Assembly (NCBI GenBank): GCA_947683425.1
Contig: CANTUQ010000050.1
Coordinates: 13,942,501 to 14,006,500, forward strand
DNA from: Excoecaria cochinchinensis
Taxonomy: Eukaryota > Streptophyta > Magnoliopsida > Malpighiales > Euphorbiaceae
DNA: 64,000 nt
Direction of reading: 5' to 3'
Both the position numbers and the translations under genes were made by a program. This document shows, one piece after another, positions 1 to 11,084 of the stretch. Each line of letters begins with the position of its first letter. Within the stretch, counting starts at the first letter, position 1. Below the pieces are notes generated by a model. That model was given only the letters and a program-made list of their open reading frames with translations, ran no database searches and was not told the DNA's origin.

Positions 1-905
1 GCAGACCTGAGTAGTTATAAAAAAAAATGATCCTCAGGGAAAAGAACTGCAAAAATGATTGAAAAGCAAGCCAATCTCACCAATCAACTGACCTTAGCAG
101 AAAATGTGACTTAAAGTGAACATAAGTATATCAAGAGTAGTAGTGAAGCAGTGAAATGAGAATAAAACTTTTAAGGTGGTTCAAAGTTCAACATAATATA
201 TCTTCATGTCATAGATCAGATGTTGGGAGTTCCATAGATGAATTCTCCATTGAACATATATTCAGGAATTCTATGAAATAGACACATTGCAATTAGATTA
301 AGCAAGGACTTCAGCATAATGTCAGAAACCATTTCGCTGCCCTATGCATGACAGCTTTTGTCAATTGTTAAAAAGAAGCAACAAGAGACAACATTCATCA
401 AACAAGATAAAAAGGAAACTTATCAAAACTCAATTGTTGCCAATGAGGAAAACTCATCAAAAATTCCTTCTTTACTAAGGGTTGCATTCCTCACTAAGCA
501 AACCATAGATTTCAACAGTGTACTATTGGATGATAGTCACTCCCATGCTACAAAAAAATCAGCGTCTAAAAGAACCTCTTTTTTTGTGAGAGCAAGTTAA
601 ACTTTTAATAAAAAAAAGGCATCAGCATGGCAACACAAGTCTTTTCTTTTATTTCACCCCAAATGCAATTGATAACCAAGTAGTTAATTGCTTGCATATA
701 GCTCAAAAACTTTATAATGATTCTGCAACAAAGAGGTGAGCATGCAGAACCAAGAAAAGAATCGTTCTTTGTATTTGAACAATTATAAGAAAATGAGAAA
801 ATGGCAGTTGAAAGCCTACGATGAATCTCTAAATCTCACCTACCAAAAAACAAAAAAAACAAAAAAAAAAACAAAAATTAAAAAAAAATAAAAGTTTTAG
901 TAAGC
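1..905. other. AT-rich sequence, nothing supported
   Basis: Short open frames only, with no recognisable protein, RNA or repeat. It may be 3' intron or untranslated sequence of the minus-strand exons at 920-1713. Confidence 0.5.
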
Positions 906-919
906 ATGCCTTTCAAGAA

Positions 920-1713
920 TGTGGAATGGTACGAAATGCACCTTCTAACTGCTTCGAGCCGTTCCTCAAACTGGATGTCTATGCTTTTAGACTTTCCTTC
1001 AAAACGAGAACGCAAACCAGGTGCTTCTGCAAGGAAAAATTATTACAGTTTTCGAAATGTGATAAAACCCAAAGACACTTTAAAAATGAAAATATAGAAA
1101 AAGAAGCTGATAAAACAGGGCAAACTTTTAATCTAAATGCAAAATATTTTAAGCAATTATTACAGTAAGTATGTTCAATTAGAGAGCATGGACTTAGTCC
1201 AACACAAAAACCCACATAAAAAACAAATCACAACACGCAATTCTAATCAAGTTACTAATGAATGGCATATCTTGCGAGTAGATGAGGGAGCAGATGGTTT
1301 AGTGGTCGAATTCCTGCACCACCCAACAACAATCATACAATGACTAACAAAGCGATTCCAAAAGAAATCTGCAGAATTCTCAGAAAATTACGACCTTTAT
1401 TGTAACGCCATACCCTTTTCCTCCCTTGAGCTGCTAACTTTCTTTGTCTGCGTGTTTTGGCAATGAAGAAAAGGAATCCATAAACTTGCAAATTTCTGAG
1501 TGTAAAGGATTAAAAAAAAAAGGCGCACCTTGTTGCTATTGGGATTGTTTTTGGCGCCAAAGCCGCCCCCTGAACTAGGTCGCTGAATTTTGAATCCCCT
1601 AGGAAGACCAGTGAAAGACTAGTGTTTAACTTCACCAGAGACAACGGGCTGCAAAATAGAGAACTGAGCAAGTACAAACTTCCTGGCTTCACCACTGACA
1701 GAGGACCCTGCAA
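920..1713 (-). other. Putative exons of an unrecognised minus-strand gene
   Basis: Two splice-flanked stretches read on the minus strand. One starts after a TTTTTGCAG acceptor at about 1713 and ends at a GTGCGC donor near 1530. In one frame it contains EARKFVLAQFSILQPVVSG and, after one TAG stop, PRGFKIQRPSSGGGFG. The other starts after CCTTGCAG near 1009, runs to a possible GTGCATT donor near 929, and includes SKSIDIQFEERLEAVRR. A possible middle segment near 1380-1462 is open (AKTRRQRKLAAQGRKRVW). The style (Ser/Gly-rich, then a basic and acidic helix) recalls small nuclear-encoded plastid proteins, but I do not recognise the gene. The in-frame TAG suggests either decay or a missed splice site. 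Exon ends are inferred by eye. Confidence 0.3.
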
Positions 1714-1719
1714 AAATAA

Positions 1720-3270
1720 CAATAACAAACCAGTAAATAATCACATTTTATGTAAAGGCTGTACCGAAATTACATGATTCTTAGTAGAATTATGATTTTT
1801 TGGCTAATTGAAATTACTAATTCAAAATATTTTGTCAAGTTATTTAGACTTAAAATAGATTAATAGAAACAAAATAAAAAATAAAAAACTATTCGATTTG
1901 ATCTCTCTTTAGTCTCTGTAAAATTGCAGCCCTCTTTATAGAGAGAAATAAAATCGAATTATGGAGAATATATTCTCGATATAATACGTATACATGACAT
2001 AAGGCTATAGATTAAGTTGAAATCAACGAAATCCAATTGGTTTCAGCTTACATTATTTCAAGTTTTGCGTAATGTTTTGTCCACATTTCTTAAGATATTA
2101 CAGTATGAGGATTAATGCTTGTTCTTCACCTGCCTATCTTTTGGCATCTTTCCAGTAAGATTTTGTTCCCTAAACTGGAGATATTGTCCATATAAAGATA
2201 ATTTCTCCTTTTTGTCTTTTGTTAATTTACCTTAAGCATATATATACGTATTATATCCCCGATTATTGTATAATAATCTTGTGAACAAGATTAAGGACAA
2301 GAAATACTTTTACTTCCTTTCAGAATCTTCATTTTCAACATCCATTAATAAGATTGGGCTACTTTTATCCATAATAAATCTGTAACAAATATGATTTTTT
2401 TTTATATAATCACGTGTACACCATAAATTTCATATCGGGCTGTTCAGATTTTGGGTCAAACTGATCAACCCGACCCAATAAAATCAACCAAACCAGAAAA
2501 TACGGTTTTGATGGTTTATCAGTTGGGTTGGTCGGTTATTTTTAATCTAAACATCAGGTTATAATATGAGTTGGGTTGGCTTTTAATAAAAAAATCATAC
2601 ATTTCATACATGTTGGGTTGGGTTTATTTTATTTTTTACCCAACCCAATCCATAAACAGCCCTTAGTGGAAGGCAACTAAATCCTGGGATTTTGGGGGGG
2701 AATTATGGCTAAGCATTTGGTTGTAATTTATAACAAGGAAGTCAACAGAACAAAGTTGGGTCAAATTTGGTAAATGACGTGATAAATGTGATTATGGGCG
2801 ATAAATAATAGGGCTGTTCAATCCAATATATATGACATGCATGTATATTTGTTAAAAATCAAGTTAGACCATTATAACTTACAGCGGGCTGAGTCGATTT
2901 GAAAAATGTTTAAATACGTTTTGAAATAGATTAAATTATAAATTGCATTTAATTTTAAAAAAAAATATAAATTTTCTTTTTTTTTAAATATATTCACAAG
3001 TTAAATAAAAACTTCAAATTATAATAAAGAAACTGTATACAATAAAAGAAACCATAAATTCTCCACATCTGCAATATAAACCATCAATATGCTTAAATAA
3101 GTATACTAGACTACCAAGGTACAAATTTCTGTTCAATTGAATACTTATTATCTTAATTTCCTGTAATTTGTTTTGAGTATGAACTTAAACTGGATGGATT
3201 TTCCAATGGGTATATCCTGAAAATTCAAAAAAAAAAACAAATTAGCCTAACATCAAAAACATTTAAAATC
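1720..3270. other. AT-rich non-coding stretch
   Basis: Mostly AT-rich intergenic or intron sequence. A small minus-strand open stretch near 2112-2170 (MDNISSLGNKILLERC, then a GTGAAG donor) could be a first exon, but nothing else supports it. The only structured piece is the possible MITE listed at 2437-2662. Confidence 0.4.
2437..2662. repeat. Possible short inverted-repeat element (MITE-like)
   Basis: The stretch begins GGGCTGTTCAGATTTTGGGT and ends ACCCAATCCATAAACAGCCC, so GGGCTGTT is inverted at the two ends. The body is rich in TTGGGTTGG/CCAACCCAA. No target-site duplication is visible. A second copy of the leading end (GGGCTGTTCAATCC) occurs at about 2813. It resembles a hAT-type MITE, with low confidence. 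Confidence 0.35.
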
Positions 3271-3468
3271 ATGTTCATGAGGTTTGACTTACCAGCTCAA
3301 GATTCCAAACATTATCATCTGACCAGTTCAATGGAATTGCATTATCATCATCCCACATAATTGTATGCGAATCATGCAGCACTTTACTGAAAAATCCCCT
3401 TAGATAATTGAAAGAAGCCCCACCTTGTGGTAGATAAACCGAAGTACCACAAGATAGACAAAATCAAA

Positions 3469-3904
3469 GGGTCAATTTCATTCATGGTCACTCAACTTAT
3501 CACTTATCGCGCAAAAGTAACCGACTTTTTTTTTCTTACTTAAATGTCACTGAACTTTTAACATTATTGCACAAAAGTCATGTTGACCGGAATCCGGCGA
3601 CGACCCTTGCCGGATTGATGACTTTTTTGCAAAAATGTTAAAAGTTCAGTAACATTTAAGTTGAGAAAAAAAAAGTTAATTACTTTTGTGAGATAAATGA
3701 TAAGTCTAGTGACCGTGAGTGAAATTAATTTAAATGTAGCATTTGTTGAACTTATCAATCCGGCAAGAGTCGTCGCCGGATTCCGGTCAACATGACTTTT
3801 GTGCAATAATGTTAAAAGTTCAGTGACATTTAAGTAAGAAAAAAAAAGTCGGTTACTTTTGCGCGATAAGTGATAAGTTGAGTGAACATGGGTGAAATAA
3901 ACCC
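3469..3904. mobile_element. Mutator-type foldback MITE, copy 1
   Basis: Long terminal inverted repeats: the left end GGGTCAATTTCATTCATGG and the right end, reverse complemented, GGGTTTATTTCACCCATG share about 150 bp of imperfect palindrome with a second internal palindrome around CCGGAATCCGGCGACGA. The flanks CAAAATCAAA (left) and CAAAATCATC (right) are a degraded 9-10 bp target-site duplication, as expected for Mutator-like elements. No coding capacity. It lies in a probable intron of the minus-strand exon row. Confidence 0.75.
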
Positions 3905-4525
3905 CAAAATCATCTGATTGAACAAACTATACGACTAGAAAACACGAATGAGAATTAAATACTCCAGAAAATATGGGAAAGTAGGAAACACAATACCCCT
4001 GCTTTAGAAACCCTCAGCTCCACATCATGATTGTAAATCTCATACAGGTACTGGCCAAATTCAACACCCTTTTCCCTCCCGTTTTAGGAGGCGCAAGCAA
4101 AGCCACATATGAAGTACAAGCAATTAATGAGAATGTCATTTTAAAGGTCTTCTCCAAATTGAATACTGCATTCAAAGCAGAAGATCAAGTGTAAACACCA
4201 AATAGCACGAACATGATGAGAGTAGCTTTACTTAGTACTAATAATTAAAAAAAAAAAGGAACAGAAAACTAAAATGAGATAAACACCATCAACATAGTAG
4301 AAACAGCTGTCTGTGAAATGACACGAAAATCACTGCTTGAACTTATGCTAGTCAACAATGTACAATCATTAAGAACAGTAACAGGTCATAGAAAGAAAGA
4401 TTCACGTTTGTGCCACACATAAGGTTATGAGAATGGACTCACCATCATAAATGGCAGGCCTATCTAGTTGTTTAGAAAATGGCTCAAGTTAGCTTATAAA
4501 TAGATCCCATTTCCATGCATCTGTA

Positions 4526-4542
4526 TGTGTGTGTGTGTGTGT
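4526..4542. repeat. (GT)n microsatellite
   Basis: An uninterrupted GT dinucleotide run of about eight units in a probable intron. Confidence 0.9.
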
Positions 4543-4995
4543 CTGCTTTGACAAGGTATCAGTATTGAGGTTCATGGCTAAGAAAAGAAGAGCAAGCAAG
4601 TTCTCATTGAAGATAGAGAGAGATTTTACCTGGAACTGATCAAATTTAGAGAAAATTACACTGCATGTGATGTTATTGGCCTCTTCAAGCATGCTAACTA
4701 CCTGCAAAAAGCAGGAAAGATTCCCCAAGGAAATAAAAGGGGTTCATGTGATATCAGGAAAGAGAAGAATTCAGTTTCACTTGAATAGATGATTCAATAG
4801 TTAGCAGGCAACTGGTGGCAAGCCAATCAATTTTCAAGAATTGTGCCAATGCTCACCACAAGGTAGAACTCCTTCCTATCCGGGAGAGAATATATGATCA
4901 AATTTTGAATGCCAAAAATCTATCCAGGAAGAAAGAATGTATGGTTACTCTTTTCGTATCAAATGACTGATTTTGATTTTCACAAACAAAATTCT

Positions 4996-5430
4996 GGGTT
5001 GATTTCACCCATGGTCACTCAACTTATCACTTATCGTGCAAAAGTAACCGACTTTTTTTTTCTTACTTAAATGTCACTGAACTTTTAACATTATTGCACA
5101 AAAGTCATGTTGACCGGAATCCGGCGACGACTCTTGCCGGATTGATAAGTTCAACAAATGCTACATTTAAATTAATTTCACTCACGGTCACTAAACTTAT
5201 CATTTATCTCGAAAAAGTAATTAACTTTTTTTTTTCAACTTAAATGTTACTGAACTTTTAACATTTTTGCAAAAAAGTCATCAATCCGGCAAGGGTCGTC
5301 GCCGGATTCCGGTCAACATGACTTTTGTGCAATAATGTTAAAAGTTCAGTGACATTTAAGTAAGAAAAAAAAAGTCGGTTACTTTTACGCGATAAGTGAT
5401 AAGTTGAGTGACCATGAGTGAAATTGACCC
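4996..5430. mobile_element. Mutator-type foldback MITE, copy 2
   Basis: Same family as the element at 3469-3904, inserted in the opposite orientation (its internal asymmetric segment is the reverse complement of copy 1). The ends are GGGTTGATTTCACCCATGG and, reverse complemented, GGGTCAATTTCACTCATGG. It is flanked by a perfect 9-bp target-site duplication CAAAATTCT at 4987-4995 and 5431-5439. No coding capacity. Confidence 0.85.
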
Positions 5431-6481
5431 CAAAATTCTTGTTTGAGGAAAAAACTATTTTCATAAGCTTTAAAAGTTGTAATGATTTCAGGAAGAATTT
5501 CTCTATGCTTAAAGAATTTTAAAGGAAGATTAATCATGTGTTATTCTTAAAAAACTTCCATCGAGCAGACATTAATTACAAGAACCATCACTGTAAATTT
5601 TAGAGTATAATGAAACCTTATCTGTAGATGAACCTTAAGTGTTACTTTTGTCCTTCTCTCATTTTGAGCGCAAATTTAAAGTAAAAACTAAAGCAGAAAC
5701 AGGTAAATCCCATTAATGTGATAATCATCTCGGGTATTCTAGTTAACCAGTCAACTACTAATTTAATAATGCTATAACCAAAACAGCCATACCTGTCGTA
5801 CTGAAAGTAAGATTTTTGACAGAACAGCTTTGTAGGGGCAGCATCGACTTCACCTGTAAATATCATTGAACATATGATCTTTGAAAAGTTTGCAAAATAT
5901 TGGACAGGAAAAATAGAAAAGAAGAGTCCCTTGATCAGAAACAGAAGCATATTTTCTTTCTTCACATACAGAAGCATAAAAGAAGAATTCCAATGAGCTT
6001 TCATGTAAAGGAGATTCTTTGACATGGCATTTGCTTGCTGAACCTGCTGGCAGAGATGACCATACAAATTACCCCAGACAAAAATCAACTGCCAGTGATT
6101 TTCAGATTTGTAATTCACTTCCATATGCATGAAACCTAAGGCCTCAGGTTTATGCTCAAGTTTTCACATAATTTCACAAATTTCCTTAGCTAAGCTTCCT
6201 TTATCTTCATCCATTATCTGAAGTTTCTATTATATATTTAAAATTTCTAAGCTCTTCTACAAGAATCGACTACTAATCAATGCAAACTAGTTTCTTATTT
6301 ACAATCCACAGCATACGTCTCCTGACCAGTCTTTAGTTCAAATAATCAGTTAACTAGTTATGATCATACAGAGTTAAGAGCTTATTAGGAGCAGCATATG
6401 ACTGTGTAAGCTAAATATAAAACAGCAAAAAGCAAGCTTTTGACTGTCGCTCCACTTGTAATGTAATGAAGGCAAATATCC

Positions 6482-6852
6482 ACTTCATTAGTAGAGACAG
6501 TACAATTATTTAGCTAAATCTCAAATTAGCTTTTCTAGCTTAGACTGCACCTCTCTCTATAGCCCGCTTTCTGCCAACATTTAACATGTGTGGGGTTGAT
6601 GTCACATACATAGATCTGAGTTCCTTCTTGTAAATGATCATTCAGGGGATCTTGCTTCGCTCCATATTTTATACTATTCACAGTTTCTAGAATCCTGAAA
6701 GCTATATCCCCTGCGCATTAAGTGTTTCAGACAGACTCAAAAGTTCTATAACCAAATAATAATTTTTAATTCAATAGAAGGTAGATAATTTCATTATGTT
6801 AGAACTTTTTTAGAGGTATTCAAATGTAGGACGCTCTGAGATATGTTGAATA
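6482..6852 (-). pseudogene. Duplicated COQ5 exon with flanking introns
   Basis: This stretch copies 17530-17896 of the COQ5 gene: the exon equivalent to 17599-17757 lies at 6551-6710, with matching intron on both sides. The copy has one extra G in the GTGTGGGG run near 6592-6597, which shifts the frame of the exon (160 bp against 159), so it cannot code as in the parent. The first part still reads as ILETVNSIKYGAKQDPLNDH-like methyltransferase sequence. No other COQ5 exon is present nearby. The copy is genomic, not processed, because intron sequence is included. Confidence 0.85.
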
Positions 6853-6863
6853 TGTTCTCTGCA

Positions 6864-6926
6864 TGATAACAACCTCTCAGGTGTCATTCCACTATCACTG
6901 GCAAATTGTACAAATCTAATCAATTA
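6864..6926 (+). pseudogene. LRR receptor fragment joined to the COQ5 copy
   Basis: Twenty codons read DNNLSGVIPLSLANCTNLIN and then a TAG. They match the LRR repeat in RLP1 around 13360-13415 and its counterpart in RLP2. The fragment starts only about 12 bases after the end of the copied COQ5 intron, so the two unrelated pieces were joined by rearrangement. Confidence 0.8.
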
Positions 6927-7257
6927 GAAAGCATGCTACAGAGATAGTGCCAAAAAAAAAACTAAATAATAAAAATATAAAAATTATTCTTTACTCAAAT
7001 GATGGATAGGTACATGTACTTATCGTTTGATAATTGGTTTGGAACTTCTGTCAATGTTTGCAAATGCTACTGCTGTTGAGAATAATAATATAAAATCAAA
7101 ATGATCTATTATTATCTGACGGAAAAATGTAATAATATTATTACTTCTGCAGTGATCTATTATTATCTCGGATATCTTTAGTAGCATACATAACAAAGGT
7201 CCGTTTGGTTTAGTACTACATGTGTAAAGCTGAACTTATTAATATAGTGTTTTAATT

Positions 7258-7447
7258 TGTCCTTGAATTGGTAGTTTCTTAGAATTTTCTATGATCGATG
7301 AGGTCAAAGTGAACCAATCTTTAATTAATTACTCTAATATTGCTCGTGTTTTTTCATCAAAAGCAGTCAAAAAGTTAGTAAAGCTTGGCGTGCACTCGGA
7401 AAAGCAAGATAAATAAAGCAAGACCAAAACTTTTTCTTGAGTCTTTG
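7258..7447 (+). repeat. RLP-upstream module, copy A
   Basis: Carries the sequence GATCGATGAGGTCAAAGTGAA and the tail ending AGCAAGACCAAAACTTTTTC. The same module recurs at 7738-7915 (shorter) and 8891-9067, and diverged versions lie upstream of both intact RLP genes (around 10890-11000, and 39530-39620 on the other strand). These look like repeated pieces of RLP promoter. Confidence 0.75.
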
Positions 7448-7489
7448 AATACCATCAAAATTCCAATAAAAATATAATAATGTATGAAC

Positions 7490-7690
7490 TAATTAATTAT
7501 ATATTAACGGTTAGTTGGTATTCAAAATATAAAAAATAAAAATCGAAACTGAATCTATTAGACTTGTTAAAAAACTCATCTAAGTTTACTATTAATTAAA
7601 ATTTTCATTTTTTGTCACCCCCTACATATACATATTTTCCAAGTCTTTTCTCATTTGGATTATGTGACTTTTGGGGGCATCCGGAGGAAA
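7490..7690 (+). repeat. Second RLP-upstream module (TTTTGGGGGCATCCG box)
   Basis: A block with TTAACGGTTAG, CATATACATATTTTCCAAG and a GTGACTTTTGGGG(G)CATCCG box. Related blocks occur at about 9110-9345, 10190-10440 and, on the minus strand, 40725-40970; the GGGGCATCC box alone recurs near 42408. The repeated order with the other module suggests several decayed receptor-gene upstream regions. Confidence 0.7.
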
Positions 7691-7737
7691 AATAATTATC
7701 TGTTTGAAAATAAAAATAAAAATAATATAATGTTTTA

Positions 7738-7915
7738 ATTTGTCCTTGAATTGGTAGTTTCTTAGAATTTTGTATGATCGATGAGGTCAAAGTGAACCAA
7801 TCCTTACTCTAATAGTGCTCAGTCAAGCCATAGAATTCGATTAACAGATAATTTTCAAACAGTTAGTAAAGCTGGGTGTGGCGTCTGAGACCTCAAGACT
7901 TTTTCTTGAGTCTTT
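7738..7915 (+). repeat. RLP-upstream module, copy B (partial)
   Basis: Starts like copy A (TTTGTCCTTGAATTGGTAG) and ends with CTTTTTCTTGAGTCTTTAA, but the middle differs and includes the CAGTCAAGCCATAGA segment also seen upstream of RLP1 (near 10960). The MITE at 7917 is inserted at its end. Confidence 0.65.
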
Positions 7916-7916
7916 A

Positions 7917-8435
7917 AGGTCAATTTCACTTATGGTTATTCAACTTATCACTTATCGCACAAAAGTAATCGATTTTTTTTTTCTTACTTAAATGCCACTG
8001 AATTTCTAACATTTTTGCAAAAAAGTCATGTTAACCGGAATCCGACGAGAACGCTTACCGGATTGATGATATGGCATATGACACGTGACAACGGATAGTA
8101 AATATATGACTTTTTTGAAAAAATATTAGAAATTCAGTAACATTTAAGTTGGACAAAAAGAAAATTGGTTACTTTTGCACGATAAATAATAAGTTTAGTG
8201 ACCGTGAGTGAAATTGATTTAGATGTACCATTTGTTGTAGATATTGTTAAACGACATGTAGTTTCTGATATGGTATCTCATGTCATCAATCCGGCGAGGG
8301 TCCTCGCCGGATTCCGGTCAAAATGACTTTTTTGCAAAAATGTTAAAAGTTCAGTGACATTTAAGTAAGAAAAAAAAAGTCGGTTACTTTTGCGCGATAA
8401 GTGATAAATTGAGTGACCGTGAGTGAAATTAACCC
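7917..8435. mobile_element. Mutator-type foldback MITE, copy 3
   Basis: Longer, more diverged member of the same family as 3469-3904 and 4996-5430. The ends are AGGTCAATTTCACTTATGG and, reverse complemented, GGGTTAATTTCACTCACGG. The flanks GAGTCTTTA (7908-7916) and GAGTCTTTG (8436-8444) are a 9-bp duplication with one mismatch. It is inserted in copy B of the RLP-upstream module. Confidence 0.8.
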
Positions 8436-8757
8436 GAGTCTTTGGCTTGCGATACGTCCAAGATTAGAAGACCATCAAAACAATCTATCAATACTTGTGT
8501 TAATAATAATAATATAATAAAATCAAAATGATCTATTAGTATCTGACGGAATAGTGTATATATCCTTATTTAGAGAAGATTATAATTTCATAAACTATCA
8601 GTTACTAATAACTTTAAATTAATACATATGTAAAGTTGAAATTATACATATAGTGTTTTAATTTGTCCTTCAATTGATAGTGTCTTAAAATTTCCTATGA
8701 TGAGGTCAAAGTGAACCAGTCCTTACTCCATGGTAAATTTGTGACGTGGTTTTAGCT

Positions 8758-8890
8758 CATGGAGACTGTTGCAATTGGACTGGAGTTGTCTGCCACAACA
8801 TCACTTCTCATGTTCTTCAGCTACGTCTTCGCACACTTTCTTATGCTGAATATTCTGACCCCGATCATCAATATGATTATGAAGAATATG
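8758..8890 (+). pseudogene. N-terminal fragment of an LRR receptor-like protein
   Basis: Codes GDCCNWTGVVCHNITSHVLQ and continues LRLRTLSYAEYSDPDHQYDY, matching residues about 54-100 of RLP1 and RLP2 (the LRR N-cap and the acidic segment after it). It has no signal peptide and no LRRs. On the left it is joined to promoter-like sequence (GGTCAAAGTGAACCAGTCC), and on the right, directly after GAAGAATATG, to another copy of the RLP-upstream module. It is a scrambled remnant, not a gene. Confidence 0.85.
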
Positions 8891-9067
8891 GTAGTTTCTT
8901 AGAATTTTCTATGATCGATGAGGTCAAAGTGAACCAATCTTTAATTAATTACTCTAATATTGCTCGTGTTTTTTCATCAAAAGCAGTCAAAAAGTCAGTA
9001 AAGCTTGTCGTCCACTCGGAAAAGCATGATAAATAAAGCAAGACCAAAACTTTTTCTTGAGTCTTTG
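8891..9067 (+). repeat. RLP-upstream module, copy C
   Basis: Nearly identical to 7258-7447 over its whole length, with a few substitutions (for example AAGTCAGTAAAGCTTGTCG against AAGTTAGTAAAGCTTGGCG). It follows directly on the receptor fragment at 8758-8890. Confidence 0.8.
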
Positions 9068-9349
9068 TAATACCATCAAAATTCCAATAAAAATATAATA
9101 ATATATGAACTAATTAATTATAACGGTTAGTCAGTATTCAAAAATCAAAATCGATAATTCAAAATATAAACAGCAAAAATCAAAACTGAACCTATTGAAT
9201 TGGTTAAAAAACTCATTTAAGTTTACCATTAACTAAATTTTTCGTGTTTTTTTCACCCCCGACATATACATATTTTCCAAGTCTTTTCTGATTTGGATGC
9301 ATGGTGAGCTATAATTATGTGACTTTTGGGGCATCCGTAGTAAAAATAA

Positions 9350-10139
9350 TTCCATCCAACGTGTTTCTCATATGCTGGAAGGAAACTGACCACAACCATG
9401 GCGAGAAATTCCCCAACTAATTAATACGAATGATTGTAGTTCCTTCTTGATACCTTCTAAATTTTCCAATTGCCATTTATCCTCTTTCTCTTTTTAAATA
9501 GACAAATTTGCGATATCAGGTTCCATAATTTAAAAAAAAAAAAAAACAATATAGAACAAAATGTGTCGCGATAAACAGATAAAAACAGAAAAAAATTAAC
9601 ATACATTTTACAAAAAACAAACATGAACATATTGCTCTTTATAATAATTAGGAAAAACCCATACTTCGATTCCTGTAATTTAATAATTTTACATATTATG
9701 TCCATATACTTTTAAAACTACATATTATGTACTCGACTTTTTCAAGAAAAACACATTAAGTCTAAAATGAACGGAACAAATGACAATATAATATAAATGC
9801 AATTAAAGTGACGTATATTTTAACGGAGCACTGTTATTTTTATTGGCCGTTTAGACTTAATGTATTATAATAGATAAGTATTAATGAGTAGTTTTGAAAA
9901 TATAAGGATTCAATGTATAAAAACGTTAAAGTTCAGTGACTAAATTATAGATTTTTCCTAATAATTAAGAAAAATGACATAATTTAAATATATTTTAAAG
10001 TATTGCATAAAATTTATAGAGAACAAGAAAAATAAAAATATTATTTAGATATATTTTAAAATATTACTCTATATATAAATATTAGAAAGAAATTTTTTTA
10101 AAAAAAAAAGAAAAAATTTTAAGGTATAAAAATAAAAAC

Positions 10140-10184
<45 letters not shown>

Positions 10185-10639
10185 AGATTAACTGTGTATT
10201 AATGGTTAGCCAATGCTCAAAAACCGAAATTGATAATTGAAAATATTAAAAATTAAAATTAAAATTGAGTCCATTAAATCGACTAAATAAAAAATCCAAT
10301 CTAATTTTAGACTGATTTTAAACTTAATTAAATTTTCAATTTTTTTCTATCCCTACCCATGCATATTTTCCAAGTCCTTGCTCATTTGCAATTTCGATGG
10401 TGACCTATAATTCCGTGACTTTTGGGGCATCCGTAGGAAAAAATTAAGGCAATTAATTTTATTTTATTTTTTTCAAATAAGTTTTAATGATATTATCTTA
10501 ATATGAACGTATGCATAATATAAAATTGCAAGCAAAATGCAATTATGCAATTAATGCTTATACCACCAAAATGCATAGTCTTAACACAAATTTATCTTTA
10601 GTTTGGATTAGATTCAATGTTGGTAATTAAATGGAATAA

Positions 10640-10699
<60 letters not shown>

Positions 10700-10890
10700 A
10701 CACATAAGATTTATGAAATATAGTATTTTTCTATTGAATTCCAATTTCAATACAATGTATATTAAATTCAATTAAATGCAATAAAAATACATAATAATTC
10801 AACAACAGATAGAAACGAAAGTTTATCAAACCCATTTAATGTATTAATGATAAGAAAAAGGACTTTAAAGAAAAAAAAAAAAAGAAAATG
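9350..10890. other. AT-rich upstream region with microsatellites
   Basis: No coding signal. It holds a diverged RLP-upstream block (10190-10440), an (AT)n run at about 10142-10181 and a (TTA)n run at about 10641-10697. It lies upstream of RLP1. Confidence 0.6.
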
Positions 10891-11013
10891 GAGGATAATT
10901 TGAACCAATCCTTGCTCTATTGTTCATGTCTTTCTTCAATAATTAATGTTTTCATCGAAAGCAGTCAAGCCATAGATTTTCCAAGATAATTGGAGAATGA
11001 AATTCTGCCACAT

Positions 11014-11020
11014 TATAAAT
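11014..11020 (+). promoter_or_regulatory. Probable TATA box of RLP1
   Basis: TATAAAT lies 65 bases upstream of the RLP1 start codon, inside GCCACATTATAAATTGAG. The same sequence stands in the same place before RLP2 (39496-39502, other strand), so the core promoter is shared by the two paralogues. The 5' leader would be only about 35-45 nt. Confidence 0.6.
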
Positions 11021-11084
11021 TGAGCCTTCTTCCTCTATTTCCACACTAACAAACTTTATTCTCTACAATTAACTTTATATATCA

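Larger units (their letters stand above)
3285..6046 (-). other. Row of splice-flanked exons of an unrecognised protein
   Basis: Five minus-strand blocks look like real plant exons. (1) From 6046 after TCTGCCAG: QVQQANAMSKNLLYMKAHW. (2) 5853-5793, acceptor ATTTACAG, donor GTATGG: EVDAAPTKLFCQKSYFQYD. (3) 4701-4630, exactly 24 codons, acceptor TTTTGCAG, donor GTAAAA: EEANNITCSVIFSKFDQFQ. (4) About 4085-4003: GVEFGQYLYEIYNHDVELR. (5) About 3440-3292, ending at a GTAAGT donor: two parts are FNYLRGFFSKVLHDSHTIMW and IPLNWSDDNVWNLEL. The composition is protein-like and the splice signals are good, but I do not recognise the family. Two MITEs sit in what would be introns. Missing ends suggest a truncated or pseudogenised gene, or one that continues with exons I could not find. 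Confidence 0.4.

Noticed and set aside
3564..3806. Open frames in the MITEs (also 5258-5464)
   Set aside because: They lie in the palindromic arms of the foldback elements and read the same repeat in both copies, with no protein homology.
5642..6130. 162-residue minus-strand open frame
   Set aside because: It reads through clear splice sites (acceptor and donor around 5853-5793), so it is an accidental join of exons and introns.
8746..9036. 96-residue open frame as a small LRR gene
   Set aside because: Only residues from 8758-8890 are receptor-like; the rest is promoter-module sequence in an open frame.
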